Shown: piece by piece, positions 25,861 to 38,647 of the stretch
Numbering within the stretch: the first letter of the stretch is position 1
Layout of the letters: each line of letters begins with the position of its first letter
The notes under the pieces: model-generated
Databases searched by the model: none
Told to the model about the DNA's origin: nothing
What the model saw: the letters and a program-made list of their open reading frames with translations, nothing else
Assembly (NCBI GenBank): GCA_022747635.1
Contig: JAKTNV010000009.1
Coordinates: forward strand, 68,346,407-68,410,406
From: Hetaerina americana
Taxonomy: Eukaryota; Arthropoda; Insecta; Odonata; Calopterygidae
Direction: 5' to 3'
Length of the DNA: 64,000 nucleotides
Program-made: the position numbers and the translations under genes

Positions 25861-26925
25861 CTATTTTACCGTTGACTTTCTGAACTTACTGCACTAAGAA
25901 TTCGTCAAATTAACCTGCCTGCTGGTGTATAGCGTACATATTTAAAAGCAAATAAAACCAGTTTTAGGTCACATAATATTTTTCTTGTTAAACTTTTCTT
26001 TTGGTTTAAAAGTTTTGGTAAGGTTTTATAATTCCCTAAAATTTAAGTTTAAAATTTCTTTTTCTTGTGATTTCAAGGAAGATTTGAATTTTTCAATTTC
26101 GGAGTTCAATATTGATTTATTGCTACGATAAAATACTGATGTCATCAAACATGTAAACCTTATCCACCTTGGACATTTTTGACATTAAATATTCCATTAA
26201 TATTTAAGGCATGGTAGAACTTTATGAGTGTCTTCAACGAAATAAGAAATGACATTTCTCCACTGTCTTCCTCTTTCTTCTGCTATCAGTGACCTCACAC
26301 CAAAATGCGTAGATAACTATGAAGTGCTGTTGAAAGTGAATTAACGTGGGTGAGGAATCTCTTACTACTCTTGAGGTTTAGGAAGTTAAGTAACCGATTT
26401 TTCATAAATGGATCGATGATGCGTAGATCCGTTTAATCTTCATTGCAAAAAAAAATTGTCAAGCGAATGTCTAATATTATTTTGAACTCTCAATAATTTA
26501 CTCTTCAATGATAAAAAACTCTATCCTATATAAAGAAATAGAATTGTTTGTAAATAAAAATGTATATAGGCAGCTTTTCATTCCTAAGCTTACATTATAC
26601 ATATTAATACTCCGTAATTGCATCATCAATTGCGTATTTTCATGAAGAACAAATACAATATACGATACCAAACTCGCATAATATTAACTATCATTCAATT
26701 TGTTTGAACTATGGCATATTAGTAGTTCATATATCTATAAAGTTAGAACAATATGCGTATTTAATAATATTAGAGTCTTAATTCAATTAATTTGGCAAGG
26801 TAGTGTGAACAGAGACAAACGCATTTTTCAGGTTTTAATACAAATTTTCCAATAATAATAATTACGGGGTTTTAGTTGTGGATTAATGCGTTGTAAATAG
26901 AATGAAAAGTATACAAGTGTTAATT
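25861..26925. other. AT-rich DNA without recognised features
   Basis: AT-rich sequence with no open frame of note. A TATA-like TTTAAATATG (minus strand, about 25938-25947) lies about 85 bases upstream of the open frame ending at 25860, but such strings are common at this base composition. Confidence 0.45.
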
Positions 26926-26926
26926 T

Positions 26927-27190
26927 TCATAAAGCTTGTTTGTTTTTGACCCATGACTTGTGGTAAGATCTGGCGATTTCCCGGCGTATTTGCTTGATGA
27001 AGTTTTCAAGGGTCTTCCACCTGGCCAAGGGTTCTATATTTGCTGATGTTCCTATGCTCGACTCATGTATCGTCCTCAAAGTGGAATAAAACCCTGTGGT
27101 ACGAACCTGAGAACGATGCACCAGTTGAGCATCAAAACACCGGCCAATATGGCACCCTTGAACCGAAGAAAGACCCGGGAAAACTCAAAC
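26927..27190. repeat. dispersed repeat fragment with hammerhead-like core
   Basis: A GC-richer island. On the plus strand, CCTGAGAACGATGCACCAGT is followed by GAGCATCAAAACACCGGC (27106-27144), resembling repeat sequence seen in arthropods with CCTGA-GATG-GCATC-GAAAC order. GATGC (27115-27119) and GCATC (27129-27133) form a perfect 5-bp stem with a 9-base loop between a CTGA element and an AAAAC element, the order found in hammerhead ribozyme cores (CUGANGA, stem II, GAAA). The last element is AAAA instead of GAAA and the CTGANGA match is imperfect. On the minus strand an open frame (26927-27121) contains LARWKTLENFIKQIRREIAR, unrecognised. Overall a repeat relic of unknown family. Confidence 0.4.
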
Positions 27191-27865
27191 CATCAATCAT
27201 GACTTATTGTTTTCCTGATGCATGCTCAAACTTCCTCCGATCCAATATGCTCAACGCATCAATACAGTCCTCTAATTACGATTTGCCTTGCGTGACTAAA
27301 TAAATATCAGACTTAACTAGAAGAGTTGTATTATAAATATCAATATATGCCTCACTGAAGGGAAGTAGAAGGGACAAGTTGAATTTTTACGCAACTTAAT
27401 CTAAGATTATTTAAACATAAATCGATATAATTGTAATCTAGACTTTAAAAAATTCGTATTTCAACGAAAAGGCTCCCTAGATACGACATTAAAAAAAAGA
27501 ACTCAATCGTTATTGATGTGATTTCAAGATAATATATTTAATAGCTCTCGTATTAGGCAGGGTTTTTTCTAAGAACACAGCGGAAATAAACCAGTATTTA
27601 TGAACTCGTGGGGTAATGGCTTCTGACATGTTACAAACTTTCAGTGCTTGGTTTGGCGTGGAATGTTTAGGAACCTTAATATTTCAGTACATATTTATAG
27701 GTGAATTTTACCTGAATATATTATAATATTTTCAGCCACACATTATTGTGTGATTATTCGGTAATCAGATTTCCTGGGATACCATAGGCGGCACAGATCC
27801 TGGCTCCCCAATCCTGATATGTGAATTCCGCACGCCGTAGGTATATACATATGGATGTATGTTTG

Positions 27866-27939
<74 letters not shown>

Positions 27940-27955
27940 TATAGATAGATAGATA
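27866..27955. repeat. (TA)n microsatellite with GATA tail
   Basis: About 70 bp of nearly pure TA dinucleotide (27866-27936, one interruption at TATACATATA) followed by an ATAGATAGATAGATA run (27941-27955). Open frames across it encode Tyr/Ile repeats and are artefacts. Confidence 0.97.
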
Positions 27956-29860
27956 CCTATGTAGTATATTTGTTGATCGTAATACATGCATGCATACAAA
28001 AATTATAGTATTATCTACATGTTTTATTTAATTTACAATCATCATTAATAAATGATGCCGATGCGTAAGTAACAACTCTACTGGATCCATAGGAGCATTA
28101 TCAACAAATGAATAATTTTTTCTTCACTTCACAGAAACTTCATGCCATAAGTATGGCTTGCCATTAGTCTTTTTAGCATAAGGCTGCGGACCATTAATTC
28201 CAACTAAATCAAATGTTCTCAAGCAATTAAACCATTGCATTTATTTTAAATATCTCAGGTGCATCTTTTTGGCAATCTTTCGCAATGTCTCTCTTTTCAT
28301 ATTATATTTCTACTTCATTTGCCCCAGATTTTGAGGCAGACACTAGTCTAGTACACTGTTTCCTCAGTGATAGCTCAGCTCAGTGATATGATGGATTTTA
28401 TACTTTAAACCTTAGCTACTACATGCACGAGTACATGCATTGTTTCGTATTTGTAAGCGTATCCTTAAGCTAAAGTGCATGTTGATTTTCGTGTGATGTT
28501 GAATTTCTTATTACAATGAAGTCATAAGTATTGGAACCGTTGTATATAAGATATAAAGAACAGCATTTTTACCTTGAAATAGCTCAATACACTGATGTAA
28601 AGTACTTGTTCGGACGAAGTAATCGAGCTAACAATTATCATATGAAGTTTTTGATGCCGAAACATGCTTTAGTATATCCAAAATGATGACGTAATTTTCT
28701 TGAATTATATGGATAAACCTGATTATTTTTTCATTCATTGCATGATAACTAATCATTAATAAAGACATCATTATAACATTGTGATAAATCTAAAGCAATT
28801 GTTTCAACTTAAAAATGAGAAACATTTTTCTTACATTGACATATTACTGATTGTTGGAGTCGTTTTATTTTAGTCTCTGGCTTTAGCATAGTTAATGGTC
28901 ATCAACATCTCAAAGTATTCCTCAAGTTGATACTAAATATGGATGTTCATAACATGGGATAACATTTTAAAATATAAACCAAACTTGGAATATTCATTAC
29001 AATATTTGAGCGGAAGTTTGAAACGTCAAATTCTTAGATTTGATACATATTTAAGTTAAAAATGAAAAATCAAAAGGCATTAAAAATGTATATCTTTACG
29101 TTATTTTTCACATTGACCTTTGCACTGATTACTTTAAGTATTTCAAAATTAACAATTAACGAGATCAATCCACGAACCATATACGCCATTATCATGCTTA
29201 CTTATAAAAAAAGACCCAAAATTTAAACAAAAACTATTTTTTCAAACTATCATCTTCATAGCCGAATAAGTACAAAACTTTAGAGATTTTTTTCCACATT
29301 ACTGACTGTATGGTAAGCTAAATATGTTCCAAAGATAATTCATTCGTTATTTCATGGTTTGCTATAATATAAAATGACTATCTATTTTGATTTTAAACAG
29401 TCTTCCAAGCAAACAATTTTCGTATATTTATGATTTAAAAAATTATCATATCCTTTCAGTTTATTGCATTATCTAAATGTATAATCCAAAGTATTTATTA
29501 CGGCTTTTACTAGTGTTGCTTTAGTTGCCCCCATTGAAATTGAAAACAAGTTAAATCCTCAAGCAGGACCCCGTAAGTTGTCACTAAACAAGTAATACCT
29601 TACAGTGATTGATTAAATTAACATTGATTTTATTGTTATAGGACAATGATTACAAATACATAAAGGGTCAATCGTTCATCAAAATTGAATTTCCACAATG
29701 TTGAGTTTAAAACAATTAAATTCAGCTATGCTCTGAATTGAAATTTTGCATAATTTCAAACAAATTGTCAGCTAAGGCTCTCTAAGTTTACTTTTTGTTC
29801 TAGCAGTATTAATAATTGAAATTTTCGCTGGCTTCATTTCTTCACGTTGGTTAAAGAAAC
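27956..29860. other. AT-rich DNA without recognised features
   Basis: No open frame of interest, no repeat with recognisable ends. Many short homopolymer runs. Confidence 0.5.
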
Positions 29861-29867
29861 TTTGCGC

Positions 29868-29920
29868 AGGAGTCACACCTGTTTGCCTGGAGCTCAGGTT
29901 CAAAATCCTACGAAATTGTT
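29868..29920 (+). mobile_element. degenerate tRNA-like B-box fragment
   Basis: CTCAGGTTCAAAATCCTACG (29893-29912) resembles a T arm with B box (GGTTCRANNCC type). The preceding CAGGAGTCACACCTGTTTGC could be a decayed anticodon region, but no A box is found. A weak SINE or tRNA-relic call. Confidence 0.25.
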
Positions 29921-31005
29921 CTTCCTTTTTTTAACTAGATAAAAAGGCGCAGGTAAATCACGTGCAAGGAAAGCTGACTCTCGGTATACCTCCCGTTTTA
30001 TTACATAGACCTTAGCTAACAATTTGGTCAGGATAAATCAAAAGGTTAGTGTATAGTCAGGTACCATGTCCATCGTTATCGTAGCCGTAATGAATATTTC
30101 TGACTTGAAACGCCTGTCAGTGACGAAATATCATATTCAAAATCAGTGAAACCTGTACCTCAAATACCACCAGCATCATATATAAACTTGTATAGTGTAA
30201 AGATTTGCATAATAATCTTCACCGCTGCAAGTTTAAGATACTTTTTTCAAAAAGACCCGTAATTTCTTAGGAAATACTTTCATGTAATATATACCTTTTA
30301 GAATTTGGCATGGAATAATAGCGTAAAAGTTAGATATGCATTTTTATGACCAATATTTTACTAAATCTTGTAGCAGCTTGTGTTTCACAGGGTTCGTTAA
30401 GTGCTTGCGCTTTTCTCGCTAATTTTAGGTCCTTTTTTAACGACGGCATGGTATATGCCCATCATCCAAAGTACTTTATTGTTATATTGAAGTTTTCATC
30501 GCATATTTACCCCCAGACAACCCCGATCTTTGCTTTTCTAAAACCATTTTCTTATGCCTTCAAACGTACTTCATTGCTACATTAGAATGTTTGTTTTTTG
30601 TTTTGCTTTATTTTTCAATGTTTAATTATTTCTTTTTAAATTCCGCAGGTGATTAAAATTTAAAAAATTAGCATTATTGAAGATTTTATCGAGCATAGAA
30701 CATTCGTTCAACGCTGGAGTATGGAAGGATGATATGATATATAAGACACAAAATCACGTTTTCCTGTGAATAAATGACAATTTTACTTTACTACATTAAT
30801 GTAGCTATTTAAAAAAAATAATTTCCTGTTGCTTCATCTTTACCACTAAAATAACTGCTACAAGTAAGTTGTGAAGAATCTGAAATAAGCGGATTGATTG
30901 CAGTCAAGCGCTTTAAAATGAAGTGCATGAAATAAGAAAGAATTATTTTTCCATGAAGTTGTAAGTTTCATGAGCAATATATTATTTCTAAGTATTTCTT
31001 TGGGC
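29921..31005. other. AT-rich DNA without recognised features
   Basis: Nothing recognisable. An open frame at 30346-30585 (plus) is short and matches nothing I know. Confidence 0.5.
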
Positions 31006-31009
31006 TATT

Positions 31010-31320
31010 CTTACACCCACATTCCCATCAAGCGTTTGTATTGACCTCATATGAACCTGTAGCCGTCTCGGCAGGAATTCATTCAGCTTCCCGCCGTGCA
31101 CGAAAATCGCGGCGCTGCGCCCGCGTTGCTCTCGCGGGAATATGAGAATGAAAACAGCCCCTGCTCCGTGGTCCTCCTGGGAAATGCTGAGTGAACGGAA
31201 AAATTGCATTGCCGTCGAAATGTGTTCCGACCATGTCCAGGTGAAATTCTGTAATGAAGGAAATAGGGGAGCAGTTAGTGTTATTGTTACGATAGGATCC
31301 CAGAAGATACATGCCTATTA
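31010..31320. other. GC-rich block
   Basis: About 300 bp with clearly higher GC (for example CGCGGCGCTGCGCCCGCG near 31107-31125) in AT-rich surroundings. Two minus-strand frames overlap here in different phases (30988-31209 and 31079-31312), neither with a recognisable domain. Candidate for a conserved non-coding element, an exon, or a GC-rich repeat fragment. Confidence 0.35.
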
Positions 31321-34300
31321 AAGCAATACGATGTTAGGAACCATGTGTCGCATATGTTTAACTTATTTTCTTAACTTTGGGCTATAAAGAATGATTTCTT
31401 AAGATATCGGTCAAACCATGTTAAAAATTAGTTGAAGTATGCGATGCAAAATTCATTATTATAAAAGCCATTATATAAAATTAAAAGTTGATCGTAAGCA
31501 TGCTAAACTTTTTTACCAATTGGAAATAATTTATTCACATGAGTGCATATGAAGTAAAAGGAACTTACAAATTATAGTATCGTTCTTAGTACGATATATA
31601 TTCCTATATTATGCTTATTAAGTTATGAATGAATTAATCTTACATCAATATGTTGGGGAAAAAGTCAAGCATTATTATAAGGAAATTCATTCGATAAAAC
31701 GTTTCTGAATTGGACGGATATTTATTAATTAAAATATGAAGGAGCATACTTAGATCATGCTAAGAATTAGAATTGGAATAGGAACGCTAAAATTTTTGGT
31801 TACTCTTAATGAGAGAATGGTTTCATTTTGATATTCATAACAAGCGAATATATTGTTAATAATTATTAATATTATTCACAAATACATGATATCTTTTCTA
31901 AATTAATTGATACAATTTAGTAATACCTTTTTGCGTTTGATTTGCCAACACAATATTTGGTATATTTAGATTGTAATGTCACCATAACAAATAAAAATAT
32001 GGGCAACCATTCATTATTCCAATTCATTTCAGAAAGATTCATTCACACAAAAGTTAATATCAGTGATTACTCCATCAACCATTGTTATTTAACGGTTGTG
32101 ACGGTCATAATAGCTAGTTATAGAAGGCTTGTGTTTAAGTTAAATAATGATAAACTATTATATAATAAATGATAAGCACAAAAGTATTAAGTTAACTATG
32201 TTATTTTGAAGAAATTATCTTCATATTTTGTTTAATTGAGCAAAACAACATTCCTTGAATGAATTAATAGAATAATCTTTCAAACACTTAAATGAAGTGA
32301 ACATTTCAATTTTAATTAATAGTTTCAGTATAACCCATCATCATTGGCCAAACAGAACATCAACCACCATCTTTATACTTTTAAAACTTTCTTAATACTA
32401 TTCTTCAGCAAAGACTTCTCCACCAGATATTCAGAGCTCAAATTTCAAAATGGCGGATAGTTTCCTTTATTTTTGGTTAATTAATTGTGAAATTGTGTAA
32501 TATACAGTTAGTATATTATATTTCCGATCGGAAAGATACATTAACTTTTATTTAAGTGAAATGGAATTTCGATTTTTCAAAAATCTAAATGATAACATAG
32601 TTTGAAAAATATTGAGCAGGTGAGAAAATATATTATTTTAAAATTCCCTGGAGAGATGCGTGAAATATATATTGTGGTGCGAAATGATGACAATAAAAAA
32701 CAGAATTAAGATTCTCAACATTGTGTGAAGCACGAATCGGGAAATGACTGTAATTTGAAAGGTTGAAGCAAGGAATAGAGCGTGTTATGTCAGTAAATAG
32801 AAAAAATTGGAAAAGATATTGAGAAATTCAGCAACAAAATTTCATCAATGCTTAAATCAGAACTAAAAAGAACATTTTCTTAAGGACTTTAGAGGATCCT
32901 TAGAAAATGGATAAAATGGAGTTAGTAAGGAGAAGGCAAATGGATGTACAGAGCTGTGGGCGGCGATGTTTGTCCTAATCAAGCAGGATATAAATAATGC
33001 TGGAGTGATTATTTTGTAAAATTTGATTCTATTTTCGGGAGGTATGAATGTGAGATAAATGTATTAGGTGGTTTGAACGAACGCAGAGAGAATTTTTAAG
33101 AGTTAAGGTGGTTGTTGCAGGGTATTTTTTAATATATTTTGAGCTTAGTGGTGGACACGAATTTACTACAATGTTTAACTATGTGCATTTTCTCTTCAAC
33201 CGACCACTACTAGATTTTCATTGAAGAAATGGTGTTTGGTAACTTTGTCTAAGGGTTTTGCAAAATCTTCGAACAATTCCATCGACTTCCAGCACCTGCT
33301 TTGAATAGTAATTCGAGTTCTACTCTACCCTATTTTCTTTATTTCCCTATTATGGCGTCTCGCTAAGTACTTTTTTTCTAGCTATTACCCGATGCATTCG
33401 TTTTAACTTCAATGTAGAGCCATGTTTCCACCCGTATTTATATATTTTTCTCGGATGACGCTCTCACTCCCATAGAGTGTCCACTCAAGGGTCGTCGAAA
33501 GGTGACGCCATTCTCTACGAGTAGAGACCAATTAAATACTTATTTAATGTCCCAGTTTATTTTTAATACAAGCACATTTAAACGCGTGATATATCCACGG
33601 GCTTATCCTCATGGTATTTACCTTTTGAGTGTTCTAAGTGATCATTTGTTTGTAAGAAATGTACTCTTACATGAACTAGGTCGGGAAAATTATTCAGGAA
33701 GTGAGATTGTGGTGTGTTGAAACTTCATCGCATTAATTTGGGAATAATTCCTGAGATAAGATCTATTTCTCTCATACAAAAAAGCACAGCCTTTGAGAGA
33801 TGGAAGGATGTGATTTACGAGCACAAACAACGTTTCCTGGACTGGGATTTGAAAAACGGTTCTTTTGTTTTAGCATCTTACCATAATGGGGTTTCTTTCA
33901 ACTAATAACGGTGCGGATGTAATAATCCTGGCTTATTCTTTTCGTTCAATAATTTTGTAACGAGTGGGAAATTTTTGAATGATCTTTTAGGTAGTCATTT
34001 TGTCCAATATTTCCCATTGTGTTGCTATGCGTCTATCGTTTACCCAAATCCCATATACTCTTTTAATCTTAATCGGGTTGTTAATAAACATATAGCTCTT
34101 AAAATTAAATCATTATTATTATTATTTACATATGAATACATTAATTTTTGTCAGTTCAGCAATGCAACTTTGGGCTTTGGGCAATGATTTTTTGGACTAA
34201 CGCTTTTACCACCTGTTCCCTTTTTTTTAGTTCAGTATTTTAAAAGTTTTAACGCAAAAGAGTATTTCATTTTTTACCACGTTTGGATATTTTTTGTTTT

Positions 34301-35600
34301 TTTTTCTACGTAATTTACTGTTTATTTCTTATTTTCAGCAATATATATTCTATTTATACATAGGTCAACTGTTTTCCTTGGCCACTATACACTGATAAAC
34401 ATCTAATATCATTTTTATTACTCTCTGTTTTTATCCCTTCGTTTACTAGGAAAAGATATTTATGTACTGTACTTTTAGAAGAAAGACTATTTATAAGTAC
34501 TGTCTTCCTCTGTAAAGTAAGATATCATATACTATCTAAAAACTTAAAAAAATAGGATAAAACGAAACAAATAAGGAGAAGAGAAAACAATGCTTTCAAA
34601 GATAATATCCATCTGGAAGGGTATCAATGATCTAATGGAAATGTTCTGAGCGAGTTTCAATTAAAAACTAACCGGATACTAGAAAAGGCTTTATAATGAA
34701 TCATTGCCTTATTAGAGCATCAATAAAGCAAATAACCGAGATAAGTAATAAGGAGCACCATGTTTTGCTGTGGGACAAGGTGATTAATCATTTGATGTTA
34801 TATTTGGAGGTCCATTGAACTAAGAAAGTGTAGGCATTTTCTAAAAAATGAAAATTAGTTCTAATACATAGCGGTAATGACTTGGGCGTATTCGTATAAT
34901 AATATCCAAAACTGTATTATTTAACTGAAAAATTATGGAATTATATAAATTTATTATTTTTACTATGCAGTACCAATCGATATAGTTTGAAAATATTCAT
35001 ATTAAACTAGAAAGTCTTAGATGTTTACTAGGGTATAGTCGTCAAGGAAAACAGTTGACCTATGTAATCATGAAATTCTCTTGTATCGGGTTGTCATTAA
35101 AATACTTGTTAGAGATGGAGGGTTAAAAGAGGAGTTTTCTAATAGGCTCTCTTATATGGCAATGAGGTCTTTGTAGGTACAAATTAACATTCCGAAAGAT
35201 AATTTTGTGTGCTTTTTTAAGTTTAGCTCAAGTAATATTCGGAATATGATAATATTAAATCAATACTAAAACTTAAAACGATACTTAAAATACTGTAGTA
35301 CAAACCTCGTGATGTAGTCAAGATATCAATTAATATCTACAGTTATGTTCAAAATGTAGAAGTAAAAACAACACATGAGCCAAAAATTTAAATATTAATT
35401 AAAAAAGAGAAAAGCAAGTATTCCTTTTTGTTCAAGTGAATGGCTTGTACTTAGGCATAAGCAAATGCATATTAAGCATATATATCACTCCATAAGTATG
35501 AAAATAATATTTGTTAATTCCGTGGAATACACACAGTGACATGGTAATACTAATTCGACGCGTTTGAATTCTTGTAACTACATAATTATCCCTCACGTAA
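31321..35600. other. AT-rich DNA without recognised features
   Basis: Over 4 kb with no confident feature. Three successive plus-strand frames at 33502-33720, 33714-33905 and 33975-34187 carry no domain I know. The purine-rich stretch at 32640-33130 has the texture of an old LINE but no reverse-transcriptase motif could be read. Confidence 0.5.
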
Positions 35601-35759
35601 TTCCACGACTTACCTCATTCCTCGCGCCCACAGATTCAGGTTGTACACTTTTTATCATGTTGGTCGGTGATACGCTGTGAGTGAGTATGATGATGCTGGT
35701 CTTCTTCTTTACCATAAAACGCGAAAAAAATTCTGGATTCTCTCAACGTGATATCAATA

Positions 35760-35960
35760 TCGCCCTCTATATCGCGACCAACTCAGTGATTTTCATTATA
35801 ACGTCATATATAGTGACGTTTCGGACACCCACAGAGTGCGTGTGAGTTGGGGGACCACGGTCAAGGGAGACGCTGTGTCAAGGCACGTGAAGGCAATTTT
35901 ATGATGACGGTGATAACAGGGGGAGACGCAAAGATTCAGGAGCGCCATTGGAAATCTGCA
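35760..35960. promoter_or_regulatory. GC-richer patch with CRE-like dyad
   Basis: AACGTCA (35800-35806) and TGACGTT (35814-35820) are exact reverse complements around a 7-base TATATAG spacer; each arm contains a TGACGT half-site of the CREB/AP-1 type. The 130 bases that follow are GC-richer (CACCCACAGAGTGCGTGTGA, then GGGGGACCACGG). This could be a small regulatory module, but no gene start can be tied to it. Confidence 0.25.
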
Positions 35961-36700
35961 TCCTTAGTTTAAGCTGGATGTGATGGCTGGGTTTTTACTG
36001 AATTTTCATTATGGAAATACGATATTTATCCTTTCGATGCAAAATATTTTAATTTAAGTTCTGGAATTATTAAACTATTTACATAAAGTGAGGTAATACA
36101 TACAATGATTACTTTCTTTATCAATGACCAACTTAAAATGAAAGAGGCCATTTTATTGATATCTTTTTTATACCTTAACTATTTAAAAACCATATTTCTT
36201 ATGCATATACGTAAATACTTTCAATAATTACTGATGAATAATAATTTCATGAAGACCATTGCAGTTTTTTCTTGCGCTTGGGGTTTCATTATTATGTTTC
36301 GCATAACGCTATAAAATTAATTCATCGGCATTGAATGCTCCTCTAGAAGTTGGAAAAACATGAGGAAAACCGAAAAAGTAATGGACTGGGGTGTTGTTAA
36401 AATTGAACCTACCCTATAAAACTCTTGGAGGCACAAATATTTCATAAGACGATTTTCCAAAAACCCTTTGCGCCAGATTAGAAATATATAACGATTTCAA
36501 ACTATTGAAATATAATTTTTATTAGGATTTATATCGTTTCAATTCGTGAATCTACAAAATGATGTTAACACGAAGTATAAATATATGTGTTAAATATAAC
36601 TCTTATAGTTTGATTCGATTCATTGAGTTTTTGAAAAGATACTTATCCGTGAATTTTCACTTTACATCAATCATAGTAAGTATTGAATAGGATCAGATAG
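35961..36700. other. AT-rich DNA without recognised features
   Basis: No feature seen. Confidence 0.5.
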
Positions 36701-36813
36701 AAATTTGACTGTGGTGCCCAGAGTACACCAATACTCATCCATGAAGACAAATTATCACCCCAGGTCTAAATATTTGCTCCCATGTACTACAAAATGGCTG
36801 AAAAGATCCATCG

Positions 36814-37170
36814 ATGTACCTCAAATTGTTATGCGTGTTCCTTTTTGCATTGGGCGCGCGCTCGGGCATAAGTACCCAGAAAAGCCTCTCGCGCCGACGG
36901 CGTTGCGGAACGCTGAGTTCCGCGCATAGCGGCGATGACGCTGAAGGACAGAGGCAGAAGGAAGCGAAGGGCTCTCATTATCTATTCCACAATGGCAGCG
37001 TGCCTTCTTCACTTCCCTATGTGCGAATCGCCACGAGTTGGCCAGTAACCCTATCCAAACCATCTCCCAGCCTCATCCCCCAGAAAACCTACCTCCTCTC
37101 TCCACCCTCTGCCCTTTCAGGGAGCCGGAGGTTGTTGACTATCAGGTGCACTTGTGCTATGCGTGACTAG
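36814..37170 (+). CDS. candidate small secreted protein in GC-rich block
   Basis: An ATG-started open frame of 118 codons in a GC-rich block (36840-37240). The N-terminus MYLKLLCVFLFALGARS has the shape of a signal peptide: one Lys, a hydrophobic core of about 10 residues, then small residues. A tetrabasic SRRRRC follows at residues 26-31, where a prohormone convertase could cut. The remainder is Ser/Pro-rich (TLSKPSPSLIPQKTYLLSP) with two cysteines near the end (RCTCAMRD). That architecture resembles a neuropeptide or secreted-peptide precursor, but I recognise no mature peptide and the start context is poor. Other frames are also open across this GC-rich block (36705-36929 plus, 36821-37063 minus), so chance is quite possible. 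Confidence 0.22.
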   Translation: MYLKLLCVFLFALGARSGISTQKSLSRRRRCGTLSSAHSGDDAEGQRQKEAKGSHYLFHNGSVPSSLPYVRIATSWPVTLSKPSPSLIPQKTYLLSPPSALSGSRRLLTIRCTCAMRD

Positions 37171-37240
37171 TCTCCTTGTCCGCCTCGTCCACCCTTCTCG
37201 ACGAGAGGTCATGAAAGACGATTTAACCCCGCTCTTGGGA

Positions 37241-38410
37241 TGCATTCGGCATTCATGGCCTTTCCGATTTACGATTGGGAAATTATTTAGTTCTAAATAA
37301 GGGTAGTTTTTTGATAGTTTTTAGCCATATTAATTTTTACTTTAGTAGGAAATTCTACCTACTCAAATCACTGCGCCCTCTTCTATTTCTTTTAAAGCAA
37401 AATGTTTATCCAGACATTAATTTTAGGATGCAGATCATGGAGATACATGAACATACCATTTGGTAGGTTGTCTAGTAGTATGCTCATTACGTTAATGTTA
37501 ATTAAAAATTAGTAAATTTATCAATACAAACATTTTTAAATTTATATTTCTATACATAATTTAATGTTTTATAAAAAATATTTGCAATCTGTCACATGCT
37601 TTAAATTATTTATCAATAGTTCCTTCCATCTAATGCAAACTCGAACGAGTAGCTATGGAGTACATAAAAAGACTTAAGTACATAAGTCTTTGTAAAATAT
37701 TTGAATATTTATTTTTTCCTTTGTTTAATATTTATATCTTCATATAACTATAGCTATAGACTTTTCTGCAATTAGAAAGTGGATTAAAGTATACTTTAGG
37801 TTTTGATTTCATTGGAAACATACCGTAATCTTAAAACTACAATCATCTCAGGCAATTCTCTTGAATTGCCTTTAGCCTCCGTTGCCTTAATATTTCATTT
37901 ATAGTTCTTATTAGCTCCCCGCAAGGCTAAGGGGTTTGCGGTTGTGAGCTTCGGTCGCTACCTCCTTCCGCTCCAATCCTGAACAAGTTTCCGGGGTGAT
38001 TATTATTTTACGCCGTTCCTCTTCTGCATAATTTTGCTGTGTTTTAGGCGGTCTTCCGTGGACTGCACTCTCTTCGATGCTCCTGCCATAATTTTTGCTA
38101 ATTTGATGACGTGTATGCCTTATATCGTTCAGGCCTTCGACGTCTGCAGTCTGTCAATATTCGATTGAAGTAAGTGGCTTTTCTTGGTGTTCAATACTGG
38201 AATATTCTACACCCACAAATATTATTGCCAAAAAATCTTTAAATAAACTTTGTAAATAATGGGATTCAATCTGTAGTCACGGATATATGGTGGGTACTTT
38301 GATATTGAAAAAATTGTACTAAAATCTTTCATCGCAAATAAAAAATTCATTTTTCATTACGTATAAACGACATTGGCTAATATTTCCGCCTTATGTTTGT
38401 TCATAATCCG
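37241..38410. other. AT-rich DNA without recognised features
   Basis: Mostly AT-rich. A moderately GC-rich patch at 37905-38170 read on the minus strand could be the 3' end of an old LINE, but no motif is firm enough to call. Confidence 0.45.
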
Positions 38411-38416
38411 TATGCA

Positions 38417-38630
38417 GGAAACAGAAGAGAGTGAAATAATTTCGCCTGCATATTCATATGAAACTTGTCCCTGTTCCTTGGAATATATGGCGCCTGTTTG
38501 CTACGGATGCCTTAGGATGCCGAGTCCTGGATCTCAATATTGCCGTACATCATTAAACGTAACATGTGTTTATTCATATTTCTTCCAACCAATCAAACTA
38601 GCGATTCGGAACTCTGGTTATCAAACCTAA
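38417..38630 (+). CDS. possible Kazal-like exon, degenerate
   Basis: An open frame (no ATG) preceded by an acceptor-like CCGTATGCAG ending at 38417. It contains YETCPCSLEYMAPVC (cysteines at 38466-38468, 38472-38474 and 38499-38501), close to the first half of a Kazal serine-protease-inhibitor domain (C-x-C-xxx-Y-x-P-V-C, with one extra residue here). The second half of the domain (GSDGxTYxNxC) is absent; further cysteines occur irregularly (YGCLRMPSPGSQYCRTSLNVTC). A donor-like ACGTAAGT follows at 38640-38647, but the frame stops just before it. It may be a decayed exon or coincidence. Confidence 0.2.
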
Positions 38631-38647
38631 TTGATATATACGTAAGT

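Noticed and set aside
27743..27999. Open frames rich in Tyr/Ile
   Set aside because: They are produced by the (TA)n microsatellite.
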